Of a stretch of 22,268 nt of DNA, positions 14,333-21,016 are shown piece after piece (positions within the stretch are counted from its first letter, which is position 1; every line of letters begins with the position of its first letter). The position numbers and the translations under genes were made by a program. This DNA comes from Chloroflexota bacterium (lineage in GTDB: Bacteria; Chloroflexota; Dehalococcoidia; RBG-13-53-26): the NCBI GenBank assembly GCA_030616195.1, contig JAUWXW010000004.1, positions 1-22,268 of the forward strand, read 5' to 3'. The notes under the pieces were generated by a model. It ran no database searches and was not told the DNA's origin. It saw only the letters and a program-made list of their open reading frames with translations.

Positions 14333-15106
14333 ATGGGTGCAAATTACAGAGGTTACAACCCCGTAACGGGGGACGACGTCTGGACTATCGCCGGTGAGAT
14401 GCAAGTGGCATCAGGCGGTGCATTGAACGTGGAGAGTGGAGGTGAGATCGAGATAAAGAGTCTCGGTTCCTTCCTCGCAGAGGCTGGAGCCATCATTGAC
14501 ATTGGTCAGGGTGGGGAAGTCGCTGTTGCAGGCCACGGTATCCATCTGGATTACGTGTGGACATACGCTACCTCGGGGGCTTTCAAGGCCGTAGTGTCTG
14601 AGCTGAGTTATGAGCCAGTTCAAGGCGGGTACGGGACACCGATCGCTGTAGTCGGTAAGGTGAGCCTGGGAGAGGGTGCTGAGTTTACAGGGAGTCAGGG
14701 TGCAATGTATGGTGTCCAGGGCCAGCTGAACTTCATGGACGGAGCTACCGTGAACGACGCTACCTCAATCTTCGCAGCTCTACGGGGTGTAATAACCTCA
14801 GAGGGCACTCCAGTCTTCACAACTGCGAGCGTCATCGCTGGCCTGTATATCGACAACCTGTGTGCAGTTGATATAACAGGCGGCCAGTTCGGTTCAGCTC
14901 TGGCGGCATTGACCAATCACGGTAGTGCCATTGACCATGCCATCTTTATCTACGGTGAGAGGGTTGGTGCCGAGATCACTAACCTGTTCTCCATTCAGGG
15001 AGACACGGACTTCATCACCGCAACCGCCCATGCTGCTGGCGCTGAGGCCAAGATAAAGATGCTGTGGGGCTCGACCGTCTACTACATCAACATCAACCAG
15101 GCGTAG
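14333..15106 (+). CDS. Beta-rich putative capsid decoration or head-fibre protein
   Basis: The 257-residue protein directly follows the capsid gene, with AAAGGAAAGAG before its ATG. It has repeated short beta segments with glycine turns (ASGGALNVESGGEIEIKS; GAIIDIGQGGEVAV; VSLGEGAEFTGS; LNFMDGATVND), typical of beta-helix or beta-sandwich virion surface proteins. There is no signal peptide or cysteine motif. Expression immediately after the major capsid gene, as with many phage decoration proteins, suggests many copies per head. A head-fibre or capsid-cement function is inferred from position and composition. It is not recognised by sequence. Confidence 0.6.
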   Translation: MGANYRGYNPVTGDDVWTIAGEMQVASGGALNVESGGEIEIKSLGSFLAEAGAIIDIGQGGEVAVAGHGIHLDYVWTYATSGAFKAVVSELSYEPVQGGYGTPIAVVGKVSLGEGAEFTGSQGAMYGVQGQLNFMDGATVNDATSIFAALRGVITSEGTPVFTTASVIAGLYIDNLCAVDITGGQFGSALAALTNHGSAIDHAIFIYGERVGAEITNLFSIQGDTDFITATAHAAGAEAKIKMLWGSTVYYININQA

Positions 15107-15115
15107 GCATAAGGC

Positions 15116-15146
15116 TTTGGGGGCTGGGCCTTAATCAGCCCCCAAA
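15116..15146 (+). other. G5/C5 stem-loop after the decoration gene
   Basis: TTTGGGGGCTG (15116-15126) pairs perfectly over 11 bp with CAGCCCCCAAA (15136-15146), with a 9-nt loop. The 3' side runs into A residues and an AAGGAGG ribosome binding site, not a U-tract, so simple intrinsic termination on the + strand is not expected. Confidence 0.6.
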
Positions 15147-15163
15147 AAAAGAAGGAGGATACC

Positions 15164-15574
15164 GTGAGCGAAAGGACAGCAAAGGAGGCAAGGGCAGCTG
15201 AGAAGCTGAAGGGCTGGAAGATAGATATCAGGAGTTATACTGCTGATATACCGATCTTTGATGCTGCAAATAAACCTCTGATAAGAGAGGGGAAGCCTGC
15301 TGTAGAGCAGGTGCCCGTTGATGTCCAGGACAATCTGGCCAAGATGCTCTTCCATACAGGGCTCCAACAGGGACCCGAGGAGATGTTCAAAGCCAAAGAC
15401 CTGGCTGATAAGATCAGGGCAGCTAAGGATTTCGTTCTGCTCGATCGGGAGGAGATGGACAGGATTAAGAAATCCTATGCTCTCCTTAAAGGCTTGCCTG
15501 AGCATTACATCGAGTTCCTACGAAGGGTAAGGGACGCTGAGGAGGTATCACTAAAGGAAGATAGCCCCGCCTAG
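15164..15574 (+). CDS. Phage structural-region protein, function unknown
   Basis: This 136-residue protein uses a GTG start at 15164, 4-5 nt after AAGGAGGAT. It begins MSERTAKEARAAEKLKGWKI and has a short beta segment around residues 19-55, with helices after it (LAKMLFHTGLQQGPEEMFKA; LADKIRAAKDFVLLDREEMD). The mix of an N-terminal beta patch and charged helices fits small virion assembly or chaperone-like proteins, but I do not recognise it. It lies in the block between the capsid and connector genes. Confidence 0.65.
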   Translation: MSERTAKEARAAEKLKGWKIDIRSYTADIPIFDAANKPLIREGKPAVEQVPVDVQDNLAKMLFHTGLQQGPEEMFKAKDLADKIRAAKDFVLLDREEMDRIKKSYALLKGLPEHYIEFLRRVRDAEEVSLKEDSPA

Positions 15575-15601
15575 TGCGGGAGATCCTCCTTCGGGGTGAA
15601 T

Positions 15602-15623
15602 GGGGGAGCATAAAAACTCCCCC
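15602..15623 (+). other. G5/C5 stem-loop between structural genes
   Basis: GGGGGAG (15602-15608) pairs perfectly with CTCCCCC (15617-15623) around an 8-nt A-rich loop. A smaller stem CCCGC/GCGGG (15566-15570/15576-15580) encloses the stop codon of the previous gene. No U-tract follows either stem. Confidence 0.55.
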
Positions 15624-15663
15624 GACCACCCTTGGAAGGAGATATGAAAAGAAAGGGGGGATC

Positions 15664-15882
15664 ATGCGCGTAAGAGTAATGAGGACCTTTTCTACTCCCG
15701 AGAGGTTCTATCGGGCCGGGGATGTGGTTGAGGTCAACACCGAGCAGGCAGATCCCTGGCTCAAGGCAGGGATGATGATGGAGGATAAGAGCCTCGATGG
15801 AGCTAGTGAGACGAAGGCTGAGCCACTGCCCCCGAAAAAGGTTAAGCGGAAGCGGAAGTCCAGGGCTAAAGCAACGAAATAA
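15664..15882 (+). CDS. Small SH3-like phage protein with basic tail
   Basis: The 72-residue protein starts at ATG 15664 after GAAAGGGGGG; an in-frame GTG at 15574 would include the stem-loop and is rejected. RVRVMRTFSTPERFYRAGDV resembles small phage proteins found between capsid and head-completion genes (a beta strand, then 'x-R-x-GDVVEV', then a short helix with LKAGMM). The tail is highly basic (KKVKRKRKSRAKATK) and could bind DNA or RNA. A decayed copy of this gene lies just downstream. Confidence 0.6.
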   Translation: MRVRVMRTFSTPERFYRAGDVVEVNTEQADPWLKAGMMMEDKSLDGASETKAEPLPPKKVKRKRKSRAKATK

Positions 15883-15897
15883 GCCAGGAAGGCGAGG

Positions 15898-16041
15898 ATG
15901 ACTGTAAGGCAGATACTCCCGAGGTATTATGAGGAGTAGAAGGAGATATGGTTCTTAGAACGAGTAGAGTCGGCGGAGAACTAGAGCCTTGATGGGGCTG
16001 GCGAGACAAAGAGCAAATCCAAAAGAAAGGTTAGGAGGTAG
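15898..16041 (+). pseudogene. Decayed duplicate of the small SH3-like gene
   Basis: From ATG 15898 the frame runs to a TAG at 16039-16041 but is broken by in-frame TAG codons at 15937-15939 and 15982-15984. Its 3' part encodes SLDGAGETK, matching SLDGASETK of the intact gene (same frame, with AAG-to-TAG just before it), and both end in a basic Lys/Arg tail. ACTCCCGAG near the 5' end is also shared, with a deletion between. This is a partial tandem duplication in decay; the final bases now provide the ribosome binding site (GGAGGTAG) of the next gene. Confidence 0.6.
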
Positions 16042-16044
16042 ACA

Positions 16045-16458
16045 ATGAGCAACATAGCAACTTATCTAGAGGACATCCTATTAAACCTCGTGATGAGGAA
16101 CACCGCATATCCTGGCGGTGCGCCAGCAGCGGTCTACTGTGGGCTGATTGATGATGTGAGTGACGGTACTGAATTGGAAGCAGGGACGCTTGACAACGAG
16201 ATCACAGCTTACACCGGCAACCGCAAGGCGATAACCTTTGGCGCTCCTGCTGATGTGGGTGGCAAGGCAACCATTAAGAACTCAGCAGCGTTGGAGTTCT
16301 TGGTAATGCCAGCCGTGACGGTGAAGTACGCTATCGTCTGCGATGCCGCCACTGTGGGCAATATCCTTTACTGGTGTCCACTGGCTGTGGAGAAGGCCTG
16401 CAATGCGGGCGACACTTTCAAGATAGCGATTGATGGACTGGTGCTGGACCTGGCATAG
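16045..16458 (+). CDS. Phage tail-fibre-like / virion surface protein
   Basis: The 137-residue protein follows a TTAGGAGGTAG site. Its layout matches a common family annotated as phage tail fibre protein. A helical start (NIATYLEDILLNLVMRNTAY) leads into VYCGLIDDVSDGTE, then TAYTGNRKAITFGAPADV, KNSAALEFLVMPAV, VKYAIVCDAATVGNILYWCP, and a closing KACNAGDTFKIAIDGLVLDL. In that family the body is a beta-sandwich. Its place in the capsid-proximal block, not the tail module, leaves open whether it is on the head or the tail. Confidence 0.75.
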   Translation: MSNIATYLEDILLNLVMRNTAYPGGAPAAVYCGLIDDVSDGTELEAGTLDNEITAYTGNRKAITFGAPADVGGKATIKNSAALEFLVMPAVTVKYAIVCDAATVGNILYWCPLAVEKACNAGDTFKIAIDGLVLDLA

Positions 16459-16550
16459 AGGAAGTGAGGCGGTTCAGGACGGCTGAGTTGTAACTATTGA
16501 CGTTTATCTGAAAGTGGTGTGGATACCATAGAAGCTGTAAAAGGAATGCG

Positions 16551-16637
16551 ATGTCGCTAGATAACTATAAGGGATTTAATCTCTGGAGGGATCTCTGGTT
16601 CACTTCCTACTTCCATTATCTGAGGAGGTTTAGGTAA
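16551..16637 (+). CDS. Possible 28-residue miniprotein coupled to the repeat protein
   Basis: An ATG at 16551 after AAAAGGAATGCG opens a 28-codon frame (MSLDNYKGFNLWRDLWFTSY onward) ending in TAATG, overlapping the next gene's start by one base. It is rich in aromatic and basic residues. Overlap and ribosome binding site favour translation, at least as a coupling peptide, but its length prevents certainty. The preceding 90 bp of the gap (16459-16550) show nothing clear. Confidence 0.35.
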   Translation: MSLDNYKGFNLWRDLWFTSYFHYLRRFR

Positions 16638-18730
16638 TGAAGCAAGTAATCATTGGCGGTTATAATGGCCCCCTTTCTGCGACTGCGACTGAGTATAACT
16701 CCCTTACTTGCGGCTGGGATTGGACTGCTAATGTTCTTGAGATAAAGCAGGTTGTCTCTACGCCTGGCACGCTATCAAACCTTCTTATTGAGTTGTCGGC
16801 AGCGCCAGGCGTAGGCGCTAGCTACACCATTACCCTGATGAAAAATGACATAGCAACAGGCTTGGCTGTTACCATCAGTGGCACGGATACAACTGGCTTG
16901 GATACAGATAGCGTAGCGGTTGTAGCTGGCGACATCATCTACCTTAGAAGCACTTATTCTGGTGCTCCAGCAACACCTACTGCCAGATGGTCAGTGTTAT
17001 TTGAAGGCACAAATACCAAGGAAAGCCTTATACTCGGCACTAATTATGCTTCGAGTTTTGGAACCAGATATGCTCCTATAATGCACGGATTTGACCAGTG
17101 CAGTGCTAGTGAAGACGATGTATATCAAATCATACCAACTCCAGGGAAGATTAAGAACCTGTATGTGGCACTCGCTTATGACCCAGGCACTGCACCTGAC
17201 GCTTACCGCTTTACATTACGAAAAAATGGAGGGAGTACAGCTCTTACCGTTACCATAACCGCCGATGACACAACTGGAAATAATACCGTAGATGAGATAG
17301 TGGTTGCAGCAGGCGATTATGTTGACCTAATGATAGAGCGACTAAACACCCCTTCTGCCATGGGCCCTGCTTGGGTTGGCTTTACCTTTGTGGCGGATAC
17401 CGATGGCGAGTCTCTCTTACTGGGACAAAGTAATGATTATCCTGCAACAGATGCATCTGAATACAACCATTTAATATCAACCCGTTGGGACGTAGACTGG
17501 GGTGCCACTGAAGCCAACTTCTATCAGGGCGGGCAGCCAATGACCTTGAAAAAGCTCTATGTCATGCTGTCAGGCAGCCCAGGTGCTGGTAGGAGCTACC
17601 TAATCGGGGCTAGGGTTAATGGCACTACTAGGATTGCAGTAACAATTGCCGATGCTGCCACGACTGGTAACAACGTAGCAGATACTTGGGATGTTGCCAA
17701 CTTTGATGACCTGAATATGATTTCTATCCCGTCTGAGCCTCCTGAGCCTCCTGCACTGAGAAAGGTTTTTTGGGGGCTGGTAGGTTATATTGCACCAGCT
17801 GCTCCACCAGTTGAAGGCACAGCAGCAGGCTCAGGGGTAGGGCTGGCAAGTTCCTCAGCCAAACTGGATGTATTCGCTTTGGCACTCGGCAATGGAATAG
17901 GGTTATCCTTGGCCTCTCCATATCTCATAATCCCAGCTACGGCAAGCGGGCAAGGTATTGGACTGGCGCAGGCAGTTGGCTGTCTTGTCTGGGTAGGCAC
18001 AGCTTCAGGTAGCGGAATCGGCACGGCTGAAGGCACGCCCTCTGTCATAGTGATAGCCAATGCTTTGGGGTCAGGTATAGGTTTAGGCTCTGCCATTGGT
18101 GAAGTTATTGTCATCATAGTCTACGGTACAGGTTCAGGTTCGGGGATTGGAACAGCCACGGCTCAAGGCATTCTTGACGTATTGGCAAGTGCATCTGGTA
18201 GCGGGATCGGAGAAGCAACGGCACAAGCCATCTTGAACATATTAGCCGAAGCTGATGGGAGCGGGGTTGGATTGGGCTCTACAGAAGCCCTTGTCAGAGT
18301 GCTGGCTGCTGCTGCTGCTAGTGGGGAAGGACTAGGCGAAGCAGAAGCCTTGCTGGAAGTGATAGCTGAGGCCGCTGGGGGAGGTATTGGAGAGGGATTA
18401 GCCGAAGCCATCCTGACGATCCTGGCACAGGCGCAAGCATCTGGCATAGGTATCGGCACGGCCTCTGGTCAGGTTGTTGGCGTCGTTATTGTTATCGAGG
18501 GAGTTGGCGCGGGTTCAGGCGTAGGCATCGCATCGGTTGAAGCACTTCTCAATGTTTTGGCCGAAGCTCTGGGTCACGGCATAGGCGATGGGGCAACTCC
18601 TAGAGCAGTCCGAATTATTCCCCGGATAAGAGGAAGAAAACCCCCTTATACCCTGGGCAGGGTGAAACCTATTCCACATAATCTAGGGGAAGGCTTGGAG
18701 GAATATACTCTTGGCGGGAGGGTGAAATGA
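16637..18730 (+). CDS. Large virion fibre/decoration protein: three beta-sandwich repeats plus glycine-repeat region
   Basis: The 697-residue protein has GAGGAGGTTTAGGTA before its ATG. Residues 1-355 contain three diverged copies of a roughly 125-residue beta domain, each opening with a similar strand (QVIIGGYNG; SLILGTNYA; SLLLGQSND) and containing an 'L..L.V.LS..PG...SY' block and an AV/ADDTTGN-like block; the third copy is short. After a proline linker (PSEPPEPPALRK), residues about 394-655 contain about 13 tandem 20-residue glycine repeats (xGSGIGxAxAxAxLxVLAxA). A basic tail follows (RIRGRKPPYTLGRVK and after). No enzyme motif is seen. It is probably a surface fibre or head decoration, from its position between capsid and connector genes. 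Confidence 0.7.
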   Translation: MKQVIIGGYNGPLSATATEYNSLTCGWDWTANVLEIKQVVSTPGTLSNLLIELSAAPGVGASYTITLMKNDIATGLAVTISGTDTTGLDTDSVAVVAGDIIYLRSTYSGAPATPTARWSVLFEGTNTKESLILGTNYASSFGTRYAPIMHGFDQCSASEDDVYQIIPTPGKIKNLYVALAYDPGTAPDAYRFTLRKNGGSTALTVTITADDTTGNNTVDEIVVAAGDYVDLMIERLNTPSAMGPAWVGFTFVADTDGESLLLGQSNDYPATDASEYNHLISTRWDVDWGATEANFYQGGQPMTLKKLYVMLSGSPGAGRSYLIGARVNGTTRIAVTIADAATTGNNVADTWDVANFDDLNMISIPSEPPEPPALRKVFWGLVGYIAPAAPPVEGTAAGSGVGLASSSAKLDVFALALGNGIGLSLASPYLIIPATASGQGIGLAQAVGCLVWVGTASGSGIGTAEGTPSVIVIANALGSGIGLGSAIGEVIVIIVYGTGSGSGIGTATAQGILDVLASASGSGIGEATAQAILNILAEADGSGVGLGSTEALVRVLAAAAASGEGLGEAEALLEVIAEAAGGGIGEGLAEAILTILAQAQASGIGIGTASGQVVGVVIVIEGVGAGSGVGIASVEALLNVLAEALGHGIGDGATPRAVRIIPRIRGRKPPYTLGRVKPIPHNLGEGLEEYTLGGRVK
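17816..18600 (+). repeat. About thirteen diverged 60-bp coding repeats (20-residue glycine motif)
   Basis: In frame with the large fibre-like gene, units start with GSGIG, GNGIG, GQGIG or GSGVG and continue with alternating small and hydrophobic residues to LAxA. Spacing is close to 20 residues (60 bp), with a few insertions of 2-4 residues. DNA identity between units is visibly low, so the array is old or selected at protein level, not a recent slippage product. Confidence 0.8.
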
Positions 18731-18915
18731 CTGATTGCGTTCACCATTGGGACTGTGAACAAGACGGACATAGCGTTTGCCGAAAGTGTGGCGAAGAGAG
18801 GCATTTCTTCCCCTCTTTTGACGGATGGCTTGATAGTATCAGGCGAACTCAAGGATATGCTGCCATGCGGACAATCTTAAACACAATGACTGCAAACGCA
18901 GCAAAATGCGGTTAG
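18727..18915 (+). CDS. Small zinc-finger-like protein
   Basis: The 62-residue protein begins MTDCVHHWDCEQDGHSVCRK. The Cys/His pattern C4, H6/H7, C10 and CRKC (18-21) fits a single zinc ribbon. ATG 18727 overlaps the previous stop (ATGA). The rest is a short helical segment with no further motif. Function unknown; it may have hitch-hiked with the fibre gene. Confidence 0.6.
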   Translation: MTDCVHHWDCEQDGHSVCRKCGEERHFFPSFDGWLDSIRRTQGYAAMRTILNTMTANAAKCG

Positions 18916-18928
18916 GGAGGGTATTGAA

Positions 18929-19690
18929 ATGTCTTTAGGTGATCTTGCACTTGTGACCCTGGTCCAGGCTAAGAACTACCTGAAGGTCGATGCAGCGGCC
19001 AGCCTCCATGTCGATGCTGAGTATGTCGGCGTGGGGAATGATGTTCTCGTGGAGTTTACCCTTGATAATACTCCCGTAGAAGGTAGCTTGAAGCTGTATG
19101 TTGCTGGCGTTCTACAGATTGAGACTACTGACTTCTCCATCAGCGGGGCTACAATTACCTTTGTGGGAACTCCAGCATCCCCCGATCCGATAACTGCAAC
19201 CTATGATTATGCAGCCGGCGCCAATACCTTCGAGAGCTATGATGATGACCTGCTCGAGAGGCTCATCGAGGCGGCCACCAAGAAAGCTGAGGATTACACC
19301 GGCAGAGCTTTTATCCAGCGCGAGATAACTGAGACACGCATTGGCGATGGCTCCCAGGTCCTGAAGCTCTACAGACAGCCAGTGGTTGATGTGGCCAGTG
19401 TAACCGTTGGCGGTAATGCCATTGATTGGAGCGAGAGGCTTTCAATCGGGCGGTTGTATCATTCCATCGCATGGACAGAATATGCGGAAATTGTCGCCAC
19501 ATACACCGCTGGTTATGGCGTGAACAGAGTGGCCACACAGGCTCTGATTCCTGATGCCGTTAATGCTGTTCTCTCAATACTTGCCAACCTCTACGAGAAT
19601 AGGACTGACCAACTGAGGAGTGCAGACATGGCTGATATTCCCAGCCAGGCTAAGGAACTACTCAATCCTTTAAGGACAAACACGCTATGA
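18929..19690 (+). CDS. Head-tail connector (gp6-like) with an inserted beta domain
   Basis: The 253-residue protein is behind an AGGGAGGG site. The ends match the HK97 gp6-like connector: LVTLVQAKNYLKVD (8-21), then DDDLLERLIEAATKKAEDYTG (near 105-125), RQPVVDVASVTV, YTAGYG, and IPDAVNAVLSILANLYENRT. Between LKVD and DDDLLE, about 75-80 extra residues form a beta domain (VEFTLDNTPVEGSLKLYVAG, then ATITFVGTPASPDPITATYDY) of a type I recognise from other phage structural proteins. The connector caps the portal and starts tail attachment. The insertion makes this about twice the usual length of 100-200 residues. Confidence 0.85.
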   Translation: MSLGDLALVTLVQAKNYLKVDAAASLHVDAEYVGVGNDVLVEFTLDNTPVEGSLKLYVAGVLQIETTDFSISGATITFVGTPASPDPITATYDYAAGANTFESYDDDLLERLIEAATKKAEDYTGRAFIQREITETRIGDGSQVLKLYRQPVVDVASVTVGGNAIDWSERLSIGRLYHSIAWTEYAEIVATYTAGYGVNRVATQALIPDAVNAVLSILANLYENRTDQLRSADMADIPSQAKELLNPLRTNTL

Positions 19691-19998
19691 CGTTGGCAGA
19701 TACGCTTACAGACCGGGTCCATATTCAGGTAAGGACCGCCACACGGACTGCTCTGGGCGAAACGGTGGTCTGGAAGCCTGTGGAGACTAGATATGCCAGG
19801 GTGATCCCTCTGGATGCCAAAGCGCGAGCAGTTTATCAGCAGCTCCAGAGCGAAGTATCTCACGAGGTGACATTCAGGGGCTCTGTGAGCTTGAGCCTGG
19901 GCAATAACCGCATCCTCTGGGGAGCAAAGACTCTGGAGCCGGTGGAGCCTGTTCAAGAGATAAACGGTACGACTGTGGTGGTGGTGAAGGAAGTCTAA
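19687..19998 (+). CDS. Phage head-tail joining protein (SPP1 gp16-like)
   Basis: The 103-residue protein overlaps the connector stop (ATGA at 19687). DRVHIQVRTATRTALGETVV, WKPVETRYARVIPL, VSHEVTFRGSVSLSLGNNRI and a short beta C-terminus (TTVVVVKEV) fit the small beta-barrel head-tail joining or stopper proteins, which close the connector and hold DNA in the head. Its position between the gp6-like and gp10-like genes is the standard order. Assignment is by motif pattern and order. Confidence 0.8.
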   Translation: MTLADTLTDRVHIQVRTATRTALGETVVWKPVETRYARVIPLDAKARAVYQQLQSEVSHEVTFRGSVSLSLGNNRILWGAKTLEPVEPVQEINGTTVVVVKEV

Positions 19999-19999
19999 C

Positions 20000-20419
20000 A
20001 TGCCGGAAAGCAAGATAACGCTGAGGTTCTACACCGAGGAGGTAACCAGGGCCATTGATGACGCTGCGAGCAAGAGGATGCTTGAGGCAGTCAATGAGGT
20101 CCGCAATACCGCGTTGGAGACTCTCAGCGGCAATAGGTCAGGTAGGACCTACAAAGTGCCTGGTACAGGACGTACCTATACCGCATCCAGTCCTGGAGAA
20201 CCACCGGCACAAGTGACGGGTCGGCTGAGGCAATCTATCAAGACCGCAGTTGGAGGTGAGGGTAAAGAGGTTGTCGGCATAGTTGGGACAGACCTTGACT
20301 ACGGCAAGTATGTTGAGTTTGGCACTCGCAAAATGGCTGCTAGGCCGTGGCTGCGCGCCTCCTTCGAGAAGGCGATACCGAGGATAAAACAGATATTAGG
20401 TGAAAGATGGTTACCGTAG
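20000..20419 (+). CDS. HK97 gp10-like tail completion/minor tail protein
   Basis: The 139-residue protein starts just after the previous stop. An N-terminal helix (VTRAIDDAASKRMLEAVNEV) is followed by the family marks SSPGEPPAQVTGRLRQSI, VVGIVGTDLDYGKYVEFGTR and ARPWLRASFEKAI, typical of HK97 gp10 family proteins, which act at the head-tail interface. The last 13 nt overlap the next gene. Confidence 0.9.
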   Translation: MPESKITLRFYTEEVTRAIDDAASKRMLEAVNEVRNTALETLSGNRSGRTYKVPGTGRTYTASSPGEPPAQVTGRLRQSIKTAVGGEGKEVVGIVGTDLDYGKYVEFGTRKMAARPWLRASFEKAIPRIKQILGERWLP

Positions 20420-20847
20420 ACACGCAGAAATCACTACTCACATATATCTATGACCTGCTGACGGCTGATGATGACCTGAAATCAGCCATGGGCGATACTG
20501 TGCGGCTTTATCTTACCTGGGCTGAGGCAGATGCTGCATTCCCCTATCTTGTCCATAGGATAGATATTAGAAGAGAGCCAGGAACTCACGTCATTCAGAA
20601 GGCGACTTATTATCTCGATATTTGGAGTGACAGTCCCAACGCTGATGAAGCAGTGACAATTAGAAAGAGGCTCGTTGAGCTCCTTGATGAGTTGATTTTC
20701 AGCACGACTGAAGTGACCAGAGTCCACATAGAGTTCATGTCCGATGGGTTTGTGACGGAGATTGAACAAGGCATCTGGCACTATGCAACTATGTGGGAGC
20801 TGATATTTCGAAGGGATGCTGAGGCAGATGCTATAGAGGGGAGGTAG
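20407..20847 (+). CDS. Tail terminator/completion protein (DUF3168-like)
   Basis: The 146-residue protein starts inside the end of the previous gene. Its layout, SLLTYIYDLLTADDDLKSAM, VRLYLTWAEADAAFPYLVHR, a strand pair (YYLDIWSDSPNADEAVTIRK), and helix LVELLDELIF, fits the phage DUF3168/tail terminator group, which sets tail length and joins the tail to the head. The position, directly before the tail tube gene, agrees. Confidence 0.8.
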   Translation: MVTVDTQKSLLTYIYDLLTADDDLKSAMGDTVRLYLTWAEADAAFPYLVHRIDIRREPGTHVIQKATYYLDIWSDSPNADEAVTIRKRLVELLDELIFSTTEVTRVHIEFMSDGFVTEIEQGIWHYATMWELIFRRDAEADAIEGR

Positions 20848-20849
20848 CC

Positions 20850-21014
20850 ATGAAAGAGAAGGCAAAGCCAGAAGAAAAGACAGAGGAGGTGAAGATTGAG
20901 GAAGCGGTAGCGGAAGAGATCATTGCACCGGATCAGCCGGAGGTAGTGATGAGTCCTGAGGAGATTGAATCTCGCTATCAGGCACATCTGGAAAAGATAA
21001 AGGGAGGTAAATAG
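20850..21014 (+). CDS. Small acidic protein, function unknown
   Basis: A 54-residue ORF with a strong GGGGAGGTAGCC site before its ATG at 20850 encodes a very Glu/Lys-rich protein (KEKAKPEEKTEEV onward), probably disordered at the start and helical at the end (ESRYQAHLEKIKG). It lies between the tail terminator and tail tube genes. No family recognised. Its stop is 2 bp before the tail tube start. Confidence 0.6.
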   Translation: MKEKAKPEEKTEEVKIEEAVAEEIIAPDQPEVVMSPEEIESRYQAHLEKIKGGK

Positions 21015-21016
21015 CT

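Noticed and set aside
13884..14342. A 152-residue - strand frame opposite the end of the capsid gene.
   Set aside because: It overlaps conserved capsid sequence and the intergenic stem-loops; no start signal or protein motif.
15116..15146. A Rho-independent terminator.
   Set aside because: The stem is strong, but the 3' side is followed by A residues and a ribosome binding site, not a T-tract, on both strands.
15898..16041. Recoding of TAG as an amino acid, to keep the relic gene open.
   Set aside because: Several intact genes here end in TAG (for example at 1823, 15106, 15574 and 16458), and the tRNA-like element has no CUA anticodon. Decay of a duplicate explains the in-frame TAGs better.
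16497..16530. A promoter starting with TTGACG upstream of the large repeat gene.
   Set aside because: No acceptable -10 box lies at 16-18 bp; the nearest candidates match in only two or three positions.
17816..18600. A CRISPR array or recent slippage repeats.
   Set aside because: The units are contiguous, in frame, diverged at DNA level and translate into a consistent protein motif; there are no spacers.
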